A stretch of DNA of 37,259 nucleotides. Source: a candidate division WOR-1 bacterium RIFOXYB2_FULL_37_13. Lineage in GTDB: Bacteria; Margulisbacteria; WOR-1; XYC2-FULL-46-14; XYC2-FULL-37-10. The notes beneath the pieces are model-generated. The model was not told the DNA's origin, did no database searches, and was given only the letters and a program-made list of their open reading frames with translations. This document shows, one piece after another, positions 16,200 to 23,976 of the stretch (within the stretch, counting starts at the first letter, position 1; every line of letters starts with the position of its first letter). The DNA is taken from NCBI GenBank assembly GCA_001771535.1, contig MEUB01000030.1, positions 1 to 37,259 on the forward strand. The letters run 5' to 3'. The translations under genes and the position numbers were made by a program.

Positions 16200-16578
16200 A
16201 TGTTGTTACCAAAGTCACAACTTCAACAGTAGGAGATAAATTACTCCAAACATGGACTTTGACTCTTTTAAAGTTTGTCGGATTTACAGATACAACATCA
16301 GGTTCAGCTGTAGTAACAAAATCAATTACTATTTCATATTTGAACTTGTCAAAAGGGATCGCGAAATTTGTTTGGCCAACAGAAGAAATGCTGGAAAATT
16401 TTTTAGCAGCCGTTTCTTCAGTTATGCGATTTGCAAGATAAGTTGCCTTTGAAATCGATTCAACCCCCATACTTTTAGGCATAACGGCCGTAAAGACAGC
16501 TATTAAAGCTAGGAAAGAAACAGATATTACAACAATAGCAACCACCAGTTCAACAAGAGTAAAAGCTTTGTTATTCAT
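16186..16578 (-). CDS. Minor pilin, PilV/GspI-like
   Basis: 130 aa. The leader MNNKAFTLVELVVAIVVISV is cleaved after Ala (A|FTLVE), an accepted variant of the usual Gly, with Glu at +5. A KATYLANRITEETAAKKF helix segment matches the PilV/GspI pattern, and a short C-terminal beta domain follows. The ATG overlaps the stop of the FimT-like gene (ATGA). Likely part of the priming pseudopilus complex with its neighbours. Confidence 0.87.
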   Translation of the reverse strand: MNNKAFTLVELVVAIVVISVSFLALIAVFTAVMPKSMGVESISKATYLANRITEETAAKKFSSISSVGQTNFAIPFDKFKYEIVIDFVTTAEPDVVSVNPTNFKRVKVHVWSNLSPTVEVVTLVTTYESL

Positions 16579-17072
16579 TGGATAGAAACCTTCCCTGTAT
16601 TTGGAGTTATTGTTATAGTTTTAGTATCCGACCCGACACTTAAAATTATAGCGCTTTCTGTTGAAAGAATTGATCCGGTTTTGTCCGAATATGGCTGGCC
16701 CAATGGGCTAAACTCCACCTTATTGCCGCCACCAATTAAAACAGATGCAATGGATATGCCAAAATCATGAAAAAGGTCTACCTGTAAACTTCTGCCAAAA
16801 TCAGCAGGGTTATTAACCAAGGTGTCCTCTGTTCCTGTCGTAGTATAAATAAAATATGTATTGCCCTCAAAGCTTACACCGCTAAACTGAGCGGTCGACA
16901 TGGATAAATTTTGCGCATAGCGCAGATCCGCAGCAACTTTAGACGTTCCCGCATCCAGATTAAAGGTTTTGGAGTAATTTATGTACACAAAAATGCTGAC
17001 CGACAAAATGGAAATAACAGCAATAACGAGAACAATTTCTATTAGAGTATATCCTTTAAGGTTTAACTCCAT
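16575..17072 (-). CDS. Minor pilin, FimT/GspH-like
   Basis: Leader ELNLKGYTLIEIVLVIAVIS with cleavage after Gly and Glu at +5. A FimT/GspH helix follows (TSKVAADLRYAQNLSMSTAQ), then a beta domain with VEFSPLGQPYS and the typical ending of the form ITITPNTGKVS. I prefer the ATG at 17072 (165 aa), which leaves a short leader peptide. An in-frame TTG at 17108 would add 12 residues, and neither start has a clear SD. It overlaps the PilV-like gene by 4 bp. First gene of the minor pilin set; a decayed pilin lies immediately upstream. Confidence 0.87.
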   Translation of the reverse strand: MELNLKGYTLIEIVLVIAVISILSVSIFVYINYSKTFNLDAGTSKVAADLRYAQNLSMSTAQFSGVSFEGNTYFIYTTTGTEDTLVNNPADFGRSLQVDLFHDFGISIASVLIGGGNKVEFSPLGQPYSDKTGSILSTESAIILSVGSDTKTITITPNTGKVSIQ

Positions 17073-17122
17073 CGCGTAGATTCTAACATTCTTATATAAA
17101 GGTTTCAAGATAAAGATAACTT

Positions 17123-17232
17123 TTAAATATCAACATATTTTAAGTTATTTATCCAAGCTTTACCTTCCAGCGAACTATAAGCTCTATCAGTGTAAATCCT
17201 TTATTAGATATATTGATTTTGGTTGAAATCAT
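17123..17232 (-). pseudogene. Decayed type IV pilin with internal deletion
   Basis: The minus strand from an ATG at 17232 reads MISTKINISNKGFTLIELIV, a complete prepilin leader and start of the pilin helix. The frame then runs into nonsense (RWKVKLG) and stops at 17149. In the next frame, from about the same point, it reads AYSSLEGKAWINNLKYVDI and stops at 17123. That matches the C-terminus of the intact pilin (AYSSSEGKVWINNTSYTSY) at 11 of the 13 positions AYSSxEGKxWINN. The two ends meet over bases that could belong to either side (GCTTATAGTT). The middle of the gene (about 290 bp if it was the size of the intact pilin) is missing and the frame is shifted. No SD is seen. Confidence 0.85.
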
Positions 17233-17253
17233 TTAAATCGTCTTTGGTGTTTT

Positions 17254-17964
17254 CTATATCCTTTTAAATATATATTTAACACAAACCCATAAAGTTTGAA
17301 AACCATAAACAACACTGCGAAAAAAATTTACAGAAGATGCTTCAGGAAAATATCTGCATGGAACAGGGATCTCTCCCACCCTAACCCCATATTTCGCTGC
17401 TTCCGCCAAAAACTCGGTATCAAAAACAAAGTCATTCGAATTTTTTTCAAAAGGGATTGTTTCAAGCGCTTTTTTTGAATAAGCGCGAAACCCTGTATGG
17501 TATTCCGATAATCCCAGCTTAAAAGTAAGATTCTCACATAATGTCAGAAAAACATTGGAAATATATTTCCAAACAGGCATCCCTCCGGCAAGAGTATCAC
17601 GGCCTCCGAATAAAACCCTAGATCCAAGCATAATATCCTTATCGCCTGCCACAATAGGAGCTATCATTTCGGGTATTTTTTTTGCATCGTACTGCCAATC
17701 AGGATGCAACATAACAACAACATCCGCCCCTCGGGACAAAGCTTCTCTGTAAAGCATTTTTTGGTTTCCGCCATATCCGATATTTTTTTTGGTTTTAAAA
17801 ACAGAAATACCAAGCCTCTGCGCCAATTCAATTGTTCCATCAGATGAGCAATCGTCGCCCAGTAAGACTTCATTAACTTTATCCAATGGAATATCATCGT
17901 AAGTCTTTTTCAATGTTTTCTCGGCATTGTATGCCGGCATTACGACTATAGTTTTATGTGCCAT
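17254..17964 (-). CDS. Family 2 glycosyltransferase
   Basis: 236 aa GT-A fold enzyme that transfers a sugar from a nucleotide-sugar donor. The N-terminal VVMPAYNAEKTLKKTYDDIP (about 5-24) and LLGDDCSSDGT (about 34-44) carry the donor-binding Asp residues. LHPDWQYD (about 86-93) is in the place of the metal-binding DxD block. GSRVLFGG and the acceptor-side HTGFRAYSKKALETIPF follow. It resembles dolichyl-phosphate/undecaprenyl-phosphate mannose or glucose synthases but lacks a C-terminal membrane anchor. It lies between the major pilin and minor pilins, beyond the pilin terminator. A role in pilin or surface glycosylation is positional inference. Confidence 0.9.
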   Translation of the reverse strand: MAHKTIVVMPAYNAEKTLKKTYDDIPLDKVNEVLLGDDCSSDGTIELAQRLGISVFKTKKNIGYGGNQKMLYREALSRGADVVVMLHPDWQYDAKKIPEMIAPIVAGDKDIMLGSRVLFGGRDTLAGGMPVWKYISNVFLTLCENLTFKLGLSEYHTGFRAYSKKALETIPFEKNSNDFVFDTEFLAEAAKYGVRVGEIPVPCRYFPEASSVNFFRSVVYGFQTLWVCVKYIFKRI

Positions 17965-17980
17965 AAAAGTATTTTATCAC

Positions 17981-18012
17981 AAAAAAAGAGCAGAGATAAC
18001 ATTAATCTCTGC
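17981..18012 (-). terminator. Rho-independent terminator after the major pilin
   Basis: On the minus strand an 8-bp perfect stem (GCAGAGAT/ATCTCTGC; 18012-18005 with 17997-17990) with a 7-nt loop is followed by CTC and a run of seven Us (17987-17981). It lies 38 bp after the pilin stop and just before the glycosyltransferase start. It isolates the strong pilin transcript from the genes behind it. Confidence 0.85.
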
Positions 18013-18049
18013 CCTTTCCATAGCTTAAAGATATCTTTAAATCTTATGC

Positions 18050-18427
18050 TTAATAGCTGGTGTACGAAGTATTATTTATCCAGACTTTCCCTTCACTCGA
18101 ACTATAAGCCCACCCTGCACCTGAACCAATAGCGGCAAGACCACTGACAAGCGTAACCGAATTGGAATTTGTCAAAGGCTCTGTTGGGATATTGCCATCC
18201 TGGAACATTGAAGCTTCAATAGTAGGAGGCAAAGGCTCAGCTTCAACAGTTGCCCTGCTGGCATATCGAACTGCCACTGCCGAACGAATAGCACCAAGAG
18301 CTGCTTTTGACGCAGAAATTCTGGCTTCGTTTTGCAAATTAACAAATCTAGGCAAAACCATTGCAGCCAAAATGCCTAGAATGACTATCACCATGACCAA
18401 CTCAATAAGTGTAAACCCTTTTTTCAT
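18050..18427 (-). CDS. Major type IV pilin
   Basis: 125 aa with a short class III leader MKKGFTLIELVMVIVILGILAA-type N-terminus, cleavage after G4, Glu at +5. A helix follows (LPRFVNLQNEARISASKAALGAIRSAVAV), then a small beta domain ending GWAYSSSEGKVWINNTSYTSY-like. Of all pilins here it has the strongest expression signals: a consensus promoter (18480-18509), a near-perfect anti-16S Shine-Dalgarno (AAGGAGGTGAT) and its own terminator. That marks it as the fibre subunit. There is no C-terminal disulfide pair; similar compact pilins also act as GspG-like major pseudopilins. It follows pilB-pilC. Confidence 0.93.
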   Translation of the reverse strand: MKKGFTLIELVMVIVILGILAAMVLPRFVNLQNEARISASKAALGAIRSAVAVRYASRATVEAEPLPPTIEASMFQDGNIPTEPLTNSNSVTLVSGLAAIGSGAGWAYSSSEGKVWINNTSYTSY

Positions 18428-18479
18428 CTTTCATATCACCTCCTTAATGAAAATTAAAACTAAAAGTATTCCGCGATGC

Positions 18480-18509
18480 ATTATATTTTCAATATCAATT
18501 GTTTGTCAA
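18480..18509 (-). promoter_or_regulatory. Consensus promoter of the major pilin gene
   Basis: On the minus strand TTGACA (18504-18509), an 18-bp spacer and TATAAT (18480-18485) are both perfect matches to the sigma70 consensus. The leader is about 45-50 nt and ends in AAGGAGGTGAT. The promoter lies in the gap between the pilC stop (18527) and the pilin start. Confidence 0.85.
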
Positions 18510-18526
18510 GGGGCATTTGTATAATT

Positions 18527-19747
18527 TTATGATTTAACAAGTTTAACCATGTCCCACATAGGAAGAAAAACACCCAAGGCCAGAAGAAGAACTAACCCAC
18601 CCAGCATAAGAATTAAAAGCGGCTCTATAAGCGGAGTCAAATTTCTTATAGTATAATCAGAATCACGATCAAAATAATCTGCCACCTTGGAAAGCATCGC
18701 TTCAAGAGATCCCGATTTTTCGCCAATTGCCACCATTTGAATAACCAAAGGAGGAAAAACTTTAGCGTTTTTCATGGGCTCAGTCAATCCGCTCCCCTTT
18801 ACAACCTCATCCTTTACAGAGGCCACAACATTGGAAAGAATTACGTTTTCAATCGTATCCCTGCTGATATTTAAAGCCTCGACTATAGGAATTCCTGATT
18901 TCAGCATAGAAGACAACATTCTGGAAAAACGGGCTAAAATCAATTTTTTAATCAATGGCCCAAATATCGGCACGGCCAAAATAAAACGATCGCCCCAAAT
19001 ACGCCCCTGCTCGGTTTCAAGCACTCTTTTAAGCAGGAATATAATCGCAATTAAAATCATAATAATATAAAGCCAGTAATTCACAAGAATATAATTTATC
19101 CCCAAAAGAATTCTGGTTGGAAGAGGAAGTTCTGTTTTAAAAGAAGAATACAATTTTGAAAATTGCGGTATAACAAAAGTAATAACAACAGCAAAAGCAA
19201 TAATCAAGGCAGAAATTACCATCATAGGATATCGCATTGCAGATTTTATCTTCTGCCTGTTATCAAAATCGGTTTCAAGCAAATTGGCTACCCTATCAAG
19301 CACTTCTCCCAAAATGCCCGCTCTTTCACCAGCTTTAACCATCGATATAAAAATAGCTCCAAAAACTTTTTTGTTGATTGATAAAGCGTCAGAAAAACTG
19401 GCTCCGCCTTCTATATCATGGCGCATTCCAAGTATTATTTTTTTAAAGTTGGGGCTCTGCACTTGCTCATAAACAGCATCCAATGATTCAAGAAGAGGCA
19501 CTCCTGCCGCCAATATAGTGGAAAGTTGCCTGACAAAAACTATCAACTCTTCTAGCTTTATTTTTTGAAAACCTGAAAAATATTTTTCAAAAAAATCAGA
19601 AAAAAGCTCCTGTTGCTTTGCAATTAAAATAGGTGTATATTTTTTCTCCTTTAACCGTGAGGCCGCGGCCTCAGATGAGGCAGCTTCTATTTCTCCGCTT
19701 ACATTAACTCCATATTGATCTTTTGCTTTGTAATTAAATTTTGACAT
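18527..19747 (-). CDS. pilC: PilC/GspF inner-membrane platform protein
   Basis: 406 aa, the family norm. Two homologous T2SSF domains (about 67-190 and 270-392) each have the pattern of a four-helix cytoplasmic bundle and membrane helices. Recognisable segments are FVRQLSTILAAGVPLLESLDAV, the inter-domain helices (MVISALIIAFAVVITFVIP, about 170-190), FSRMLSSMLKSGIPIVEALNI, and the C-terminal helix LLILMLGGLVLLLALGVFLP. The N-terminal FNYKAKDQYGVNVSGEIEA is also standard. It couples the PilB motor to the growing pilus. Downstream of pilB with a 36-bp gap. Confidence 0.96.
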   Translation of the reverse strand: MSKFNYKAKDQYGVNVSGEIEAASSEAAASRLKEKKYTPILIAKQQELFSDFFEKYFSGFQKIKLEELIVFVRQLSTILAAGVPLLESLDAVYEQVQSPNFKKIILGMRHDIEGGASFSDALSINKKVFGAIFISMVKAGERAGILGEVLDRVANLLETDFDNRQKIKSAMRYPMMVISALIIAFAVVITFVIPQFSKLYSSFKTELPLPTRILLGINYILVNYWLYIIMILIAIIFLLKRVLETEQGRIWGDRFILAVPIFGPLIKKLILARFSRMLSSMLKSGIPIVEALNISRDTIENVILSNVVASVKDEVVKGSGLTEPMKNAKVFPPLVIQMVAIGEKSGSLEAMLSKVADYFDRDSDYTIRNLTPLIEPLLILMLGGLVLLLALGVFLPMWDMVKLVKS

Positions 19748-19783
19748 GATTTTCAGTCTGTAAAGAAATTCAGAGTCTGCCGG

Positions 19784-21451
19784 CTAATCCAATTGTGTTA
19801 CTCTCATTACTTCATCAAGAGTTGTTACTCCCTGGGTTACTTTTAACAGTCCATCTTCGTATAATGTTTTCATGCCGGTTTTCAATGCCGCTTCCTTAAT
19901 CCTAGAAGTAGACTGCCTTGCAATAACAAGCTGGCGAACTTCTTCATTCATTGTAAACATTTCAAAAATACCGGTACGACCCCTATATCCGGTATCCCTG
20001 CACGCGTTACAACCCTTTCCATGATAAAATTTGAACTTTTTATCTTTAAAGAAAGGGATATCTTCAATAATTTTCCCGGGCAATTTTATTTCTTCTTTAC
20101 AATTATCGCATATTTTTCTTATCAGCCTCTGAGCGACAACTCCCACTGTGGCAGAAGATGTTAAAAAAGGTTCAACGCCCATATCTGTCAATCTTGTCAA
20201 AGCTCCGGCCGCGTCATTTGTGTGAAGCGTAGAAAAGACAAGGTGGCCGGTCAAAGCAGCCTCAATCGCAACGCCCGATGTTTCCAAATCCCTGATTTCT
20301 CCAACAAGAATAACATCAGGATCTTGTCTCATAAGAGACCTCAACGCAGTACCAAAAATAAGTCCAGCCTTCGGATTAACCTGGGATTGGCGTATCCCCG
20401 GAAGCTCATATTCTACAGGATCTTCAATTGTAAGAATATTCCTGTCAGGCGTGTTTATATCCGTAAGAGCCGCGTATAATGTTGTTGTTTTTCCTGATCC
20501 GGTCGGACCCGTAACCAAAATAACGCCGTAAGGATGTTTAATCATTGTTTGGAACAGTTTCAAATTTTCCGGAGCAAACCCCATATCTTTTAAAGAAAGC
20601 AGCATCCCATGTTTATCAAGAAGCCTCAATACCACGGCTTCGCCATGGATTGTAGGGCATGTAGAAACACGCACGTCTATATCCCTTCCTTCAATATTAT
20701 AAGAAAAACGTCCGTCTTGAGGAATACGGCTTTCTGCAATATCCAAAGCAGACATAATTTTTATACGTGAAACAAGGGAAGCATGCAGATGCGACGGAGG
20801 AGAAGAAGCTTCCTGCAGAATTCCGTCTATTCTATAACGGATCCGAACCCTATGTTCTTCCGGTTCTATATGAATATCTGAAGCCCTTTCCTGAATTGCT
20901 TGGGTAACAACCAAGTTAACAAGCTTTGATACGGGAGATTCTTCTTCTATTTGAGGAACATCAGATTTTGAAGATTCAGGAACAGAAACCTCAGCCAAAA
21001 GTTCCTCCAAAGTGCCGGATACCCCGTAGTATTGCATTATAGCCTGATTTATTTCTGAAGGAGTTGCCGCCATTGCTTCGACATCAAATTTTGACTCCCG
21101 TCGAACATCATCTATAGCCTTTATGTCAAAAGGATCAATCATCCCAATAGAAAGAGAATTACCAACCAAAAAGAGCGGGATAACACCATACTTTTTCGCG
21201 GTTTCAGGGGTAATATAAGAAAGAGTTTTTTGATCAATAAGATAACTGGATAAATTAATATGAGGAATATACATTTCTTCTTCAAGGAATTTTATAACTG
21301 TCTTTTCGTCCAAAAGCCTTTTTTTTATAATTGATTTAATTAATGTTTCGCCTGTTTTTTGCCCCTCTTTTACAGCTTCTTTTATTTGTTCTTCAGTTAA
21401 AAGCCCGCATTCCACAAATGCCTTGCGTAAATCCCTTTTTTTTTCAGTCAT
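19784..21451 (-). CDS. pilB: PilB/GspE assembly ATPase
   Basis: Hexameric motor ATPase that powers pilin polymerisation at the inner-membrane face. 555 aa in order: an N-terminal MshEN/GspE-N domain (about 1-150), the N2 domain (ASDIHIEPEEHRVRIRYRID, about 190-209), Walker A GPTGSGKTTT (near 316), the Asp box TIEDPVEY, Walker B DPDVILVGEIRD, the His box TGHLVFSTLHTNDA, and a tetracysteine zinc module (CDNC ... CNAC). All catalytic elements are intact. It overlaps the response regulator gene by 8 bp. No retraction ATPase (pilT) is present in the window. Confidence 0.96.
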   Translation of the reverse strand: MTEKKRDLRKAFVECGLLTEEQIKEAVKEGQKTGETLIKSIIKKRLLDEKTVIKFLEEEMYIPHINLSSYLIDQKTLSYITPETAKKYGVIPLFLVGNSLSIGMIDPFDIKAIDDVRRESKFDVEAMAATPSEINQAIMQYYGVSGTLEELLAEVSVPESSKSDVPQIEEESPVSKLVNLVVTQAIQERASDIHIEPEEHRVRIRYRIDGILQEASSPPSHLHASLVSRIKIMSALDIAESRIPQDGRFSYNIEGRDIDVRVSTCPTIHGEAVVLRLLDKHGMLLSLKDMGFAPENLKLFQTMIKHPYGVILVTGPTGSGKTTTLYAALTDINTPDRNILTIEDPVEYELPGIRQSQVNPKAGLIFGTALRSLMRQDPDVILVGEIRDLETSGVAIEAALTGHLVFSTLHTNDAAGALTRLTDMGVEPFLTSSATVGVVAQRLIRKICDNCKEEIKLPGKIIEDIPFFKDKKFKFYHGKGCNACRDTGYRGRTGIFEMFTMNEEVRQLVIARQSTSRIKEAALKTGMKTLYEDGLLKVTQGVTTLDEVMRVTQLD

Positions 21452-21830
21452 TTATGTTTGTCCTGTTTTTGGCAAGAATCTCATCAATTTTTGACATCAA
21501 TTCTTTAGGCTCAAAAGGTTTCAAAATATAAGCATCAGCTCCGACATCCATTCCCATTTTTTTATTATCATCACCAAACTTTGCCGTAATCATGATAATA
21601 GGTATATGCTTAAATTTTTCATCAAACTTTAAAATGCGGCAAACCTTATATCCATCAAGCTTGGGCAGCATTATGTCTAAAAGAATAAGATCCGGATATC
21701 CTGATCGCGCTTTTTCAAGCCCTTCGATCCCGTCTGCCGCCGAAATAATTTCATGGCCAGAAGCTTTAAGTCTGATAGAAAGCGCGCCAACTATGTCTTC
21801 TTCATCATCAATTATAAGAATTTTGCTCAT
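21444..21830 (-). CDS. Stand-alone CheY-like response regulator
   Basis: 128 aa consisting only of a receiver domain. The acidic pair D8/D9, the phosphoacceptor D52 (LILLDIMLP), T82 (MITAK) and K104 (ILKPF) are all present, so it should be phosphorylatable. There is no output domain, so it would act by protein-protein contact. It is the first gene of the pilB-pilC run and overlaps pilB by 8 bp, suggesting that it tunes the pilus motor as PilG/PilH-type regulators do; that link is positional inference. No cognate kinase is visible nearby. The predicted leader is only about 4 nt. Confidence 0.93.
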   Translation of the reverse strand: MSKILIIDDEEDIVGALSIRLKASGHEIISAADGIEGLEKARSGYPDLILLDIMLPKLDGYKVCRILKFDEKFKHIPIIMITAKFGDDNKKMGMDVGADAYILKPFEPKELMSKIDEILAKNRTNIND

Positions 21831-21840
21831 AACAAAAGTG

Positions 21841-21869
21841 ATTATATGTTATAATGGTTCTATAATCAA
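21841..21869 (-). promoter_or_regulatory. Promoter of response regulator-pilB-pilC run
   Basis: Minus strand TTGATT (21864-21869), a 17-bp spacer and a perfect TATAAT (21841-21846). The predicted start is about 4 nt before the ATG at 21830. It is face to face with the hflX promoter: the two -10 elements are separated by only three bases. Confidence 0.65.
21847..21855 (+). promoter_or_regulatory. Extended -10 promoter of hflX
   Basis: TGTTATAAT (21847-21855) is a TGN-extended perfect -10 on the plus strand, ending 15 bp before the hflX ATG. The predicted leader is about 9 nt and no SD is present. There is no usable -35 at 17 bp. It overlaps the divergent promoter of the pilus response regulator. 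Confidence 0.55.
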
Positions 21870-21870
21870 T

Positions 21871-22947
21871 ATGGAAAAAGCCCTCTTGGTAGAAGTAAAG
21901 TTGAAATCAGATAAAACTCCCGTAAAAGAATCAATTGAAGAATTGGAACAACTTGTAACAAGCGCCGGAGCAAAAGTAGCGGGAGTACTAACCCAGCAAA
22001 AAGATGCCACTGACATTAAATTCTGTATCGGCAAAGGAAAAGTTGAAGAACTAAAAGAACTGTGCAGAACAACAGAGGCAAATATAGTAATTTTCAATAA
22101 TGAACTTCATCCTTCACAAACCAGAAATCTGGAAGAGGCATTAGGGATAAAAGTATTAAACCGCACTGAACTTATTTTAGACATATTTGCTCAAAATGCC
22201 TTTTCACGCGAGGGAAAACTCCAGGTAGAGCTTGCTCAAAATGAATATCTATTAACACATTTAACAGGACATGGCATTGAACTTTCAAGATTAGGAGGAG
22301 GAATCGGAACAAGAGGCCCCGGCGAAACACAATTGGAATTAGACCGAAGAATTATAAATACCCGCATAACAAAATTAAAAAAAGAACTGGAAAAAGTCAA
22401 AATAAGCAGGGAAACAGCTAGGCAAAAAAGGAAATCATCCAATATGGTCTTAATCTCGCTTGTTGGTTACACAAATACAGGCAAATCAACTCTACTTAAT
22501 TCTCTTACAGCCGCATCCGTACTTACAAAGGATAAACTGTTTGCAACACTCGATCCCGTAACAAGACGTTTATATCTCCCTTCGGGGAAAACGGTATTGC
22601 TCACCGACACAGTCGGTTTTATACGGAAACTTCCGCATACATTAATTTCCGCGTTCAGGGCAACGCTTGAAGAAACCATACAGGCAAATCTCCTTCTGCA
22701 TGTTGTAGACGCTTCCTCTCCTTATATGGAAGATCAAATAAGCGCTGTATATAATGTGTTAGAAGAGCTTGGCATTGTATCAAAACCAATCATAACTGTT
22801 TTTAACAAAACAGATAAAGTTACAGATAAAAATTATATAGAAGAAATGAAGCAAAAATATTATCCATCTGCCGCCATATCAGCTTTAAATAAAGAAGGAT
22901 TAAAAGATTTAATCAGTCTTCTTGACGAACAATTTCTTTCCAGTTGA
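21871..22947 (+). CDS. hflX: GTPase HflX
   Basis: A ribosome-associated GTPase that splits stalled or stressed ribosomes. 358 aa from the ATG at 21871. A longer in-frame reading from 21592 would run through the response regulator on the opposite strand and is rejected. The HflX N-terminal domain carries IKFCIGKGKVEELKEL and FNNELHPSQTRNLEEAL. The glycine-rich linker SRLGGGIGTRGPGETQLELDRR is diagnostic. The G domain has G1 GYTNTGKST, G2 FATLDPVTR, G3 DTVGFI and G4 NKTDK. It is slightly shorter than many homologues at the C-terminus. It ends 6 bp from the convergent aroF gene. Confidence 0.96.
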   Translation: MEKALLVEVKLKSDKTPVKESIEELEQLVTSAGAKVAGVLTQQKDATDIKFCIGKGKVEELKELCRTTEANIVIFNNELHPSQTRNLEEALGIKVLNRTELILDIFAQNAFSREGKLQVELAQNEYLLTHLTGHGIELSRLGGGIGTRGPGETQLELDRRIINTRITKLKKELEKVKISRETARQKRKSSNMVLISLVGYTNTGKSTLLNSLTAASVLTKDKLFATLDPVTRRLYLPSGKTVLLTDTVGFIRKLPHTLISAFRATLEETIQANLLLHVVDASSPYMEDQISAVYNVLEELGIVSKPIITVFNKTDKVTDKNYIEEMKQKYYPSAAISALNKEGLKDLISLLDEQFLSS

Positions 22948-22953
22948 CAAGTC

Positions 22954-23973
22954 TTAAACTTTTCTGCCAACTGCTTTTGCGACAAGTTCTATTTGCCGCA
23001 TAAGCTCTGCAAATGTCTCGGGCTTTAATGATTGAGATCCGTCGGAGAGAGCTTCTTCGGGATTATTATGTACCTCTATAATCAACCCGTCACATCCGGC
23101 GGCAACCGCAGCACGAGACATGGGAATAACATAATCCCATACGCCGGTCGCATGGCTTGGATCAACAATAACAGGAAGGTGGCTGAGTTTTTTTATTACA
23201 GGGACAGCGGAAAGGTCTAATGTATTTCTGGTATATTTGCAAATTGTCCTTAATCCTCTTTCGCAAAGGATAACATTTCTATTCCCTTCGGATACAATAT
23301 ATTCTGCTGACATAAGAAGCTCTTCTATTGTCGCAGACATCCCTCTTTTTAAAAGAACGGGCTTATCTATCTTGCCAACCTCTTTTAAAAGCTCAAAGTT
23401 CTGCATATTTCTGGCGCCTATTTGTATAACATCCGCATATTGCGCTACAAGCGCAACTGTTCTTGTATCTAGGGCTTCCGTAACAACCGGCAATCCTGTT
23501 TTGTCACCAGCTTCCCGCAGCAGCTTAAGCCCCTCTTCTCCCATTCCTTGAAAACTATACGGGGAAGTTCTTGGCTTAAAAGCTCCCCCTCTTAATCCGG
23601 AAGCTCCGGATTTTTTTACACTTTCCGCTATTTCAAAGATTTGCTCCCTGCTTTCAACAGAACAAGGGCCGGCAATAACGAGTAGAGGAGCTTTTGATCC
23701 GACAAAAATTTTATCTTTTATTTTAATCTGGCTGTCTTCCGATTGAAACTCACGGCTTACAATTTTGAAAGGTTTCCGAATAGGAACAATTTCCGAAACA
23801 CCCGGCAACAATTGAATAGACTCAAGCTCTATCGCGCTCTTATCTCCTATTGCTCCAACAACTGTTCTTTCTGTCCCCTTGCTCAAGTGAATGCCAAACC
23901 CATGTTTTTTTAATTTTTCAACAACATGATTGATTTGTTCGTCTGTAGCATCCGTCTTCATTATAATAATCAT
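22954..23973 (-). CDS. aroF: 3-deoxy-7-phosphoheptulonate synthase (DAHP synthase, type I-beta)
   Basis: Condenses phosphoenolpyruvate and erythrose 4-phosphate, the entry step of the shikimate pathway. 339 aa. An N-terminal ferredoxin-like regulatory domain (about 1-70, MIIIMKTDATDEQINHVVEKL) marks the Thermotoga/Geobacillus-type enzyme. The KDO8P/DAHP synthase barrel has GPCSVESREQ, GGAFKPRTSPYSFQG, IGARNMQNF, LLKRGMSATIEE, CERGLRT and DPSHATG, so the metal and PEP ligands are in place. An SD-like AGGA precedes the ATG. It lies 3 bp after aroH; an enzyme of this class fused to or regulated by chorismate mutase is a known theme. Confidence 0.97.
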   Translation of the reverse strand: MIIIMKTDATDEQINHVVEKLKKHGFGIHLSKGTERTVVGAIGDKSAIELESIQLLPGVSEIVPIRKPFKIVSREFQSEDSQIKIKDKIFVGSKAPLLVIAGPCSVESREQIFEIAESVKKSGASGLRGGAFKPRTSPYSFQGMGEEGLKLLREAGDKTGLPVVTEALDTRTVALVAQYADVIQIGARNMQNFELLKEVGKIDKPVLLKRGMSATIEELLMSAEYIVSEGNRNVILCERGLRTICKYTRNTLDLSAVPVIKKLSHLPVIVDPSHATGVWDYVIPMSRAAVAAGCDGLIIEVHNNPEEALSDGSQSLKPETFAELMRQIELVAKAVGRKV

Positions 23974-23976
23974 TAT

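Noticed and set aside
21592-21870. N-terminal extension of HflX by about 93 residues
   Set aside because: It would run opposite the response regulator gene through unlike-family sequence. The ATG at 21871 begins a normal HflX N-terminus and lies right after an extended -10.
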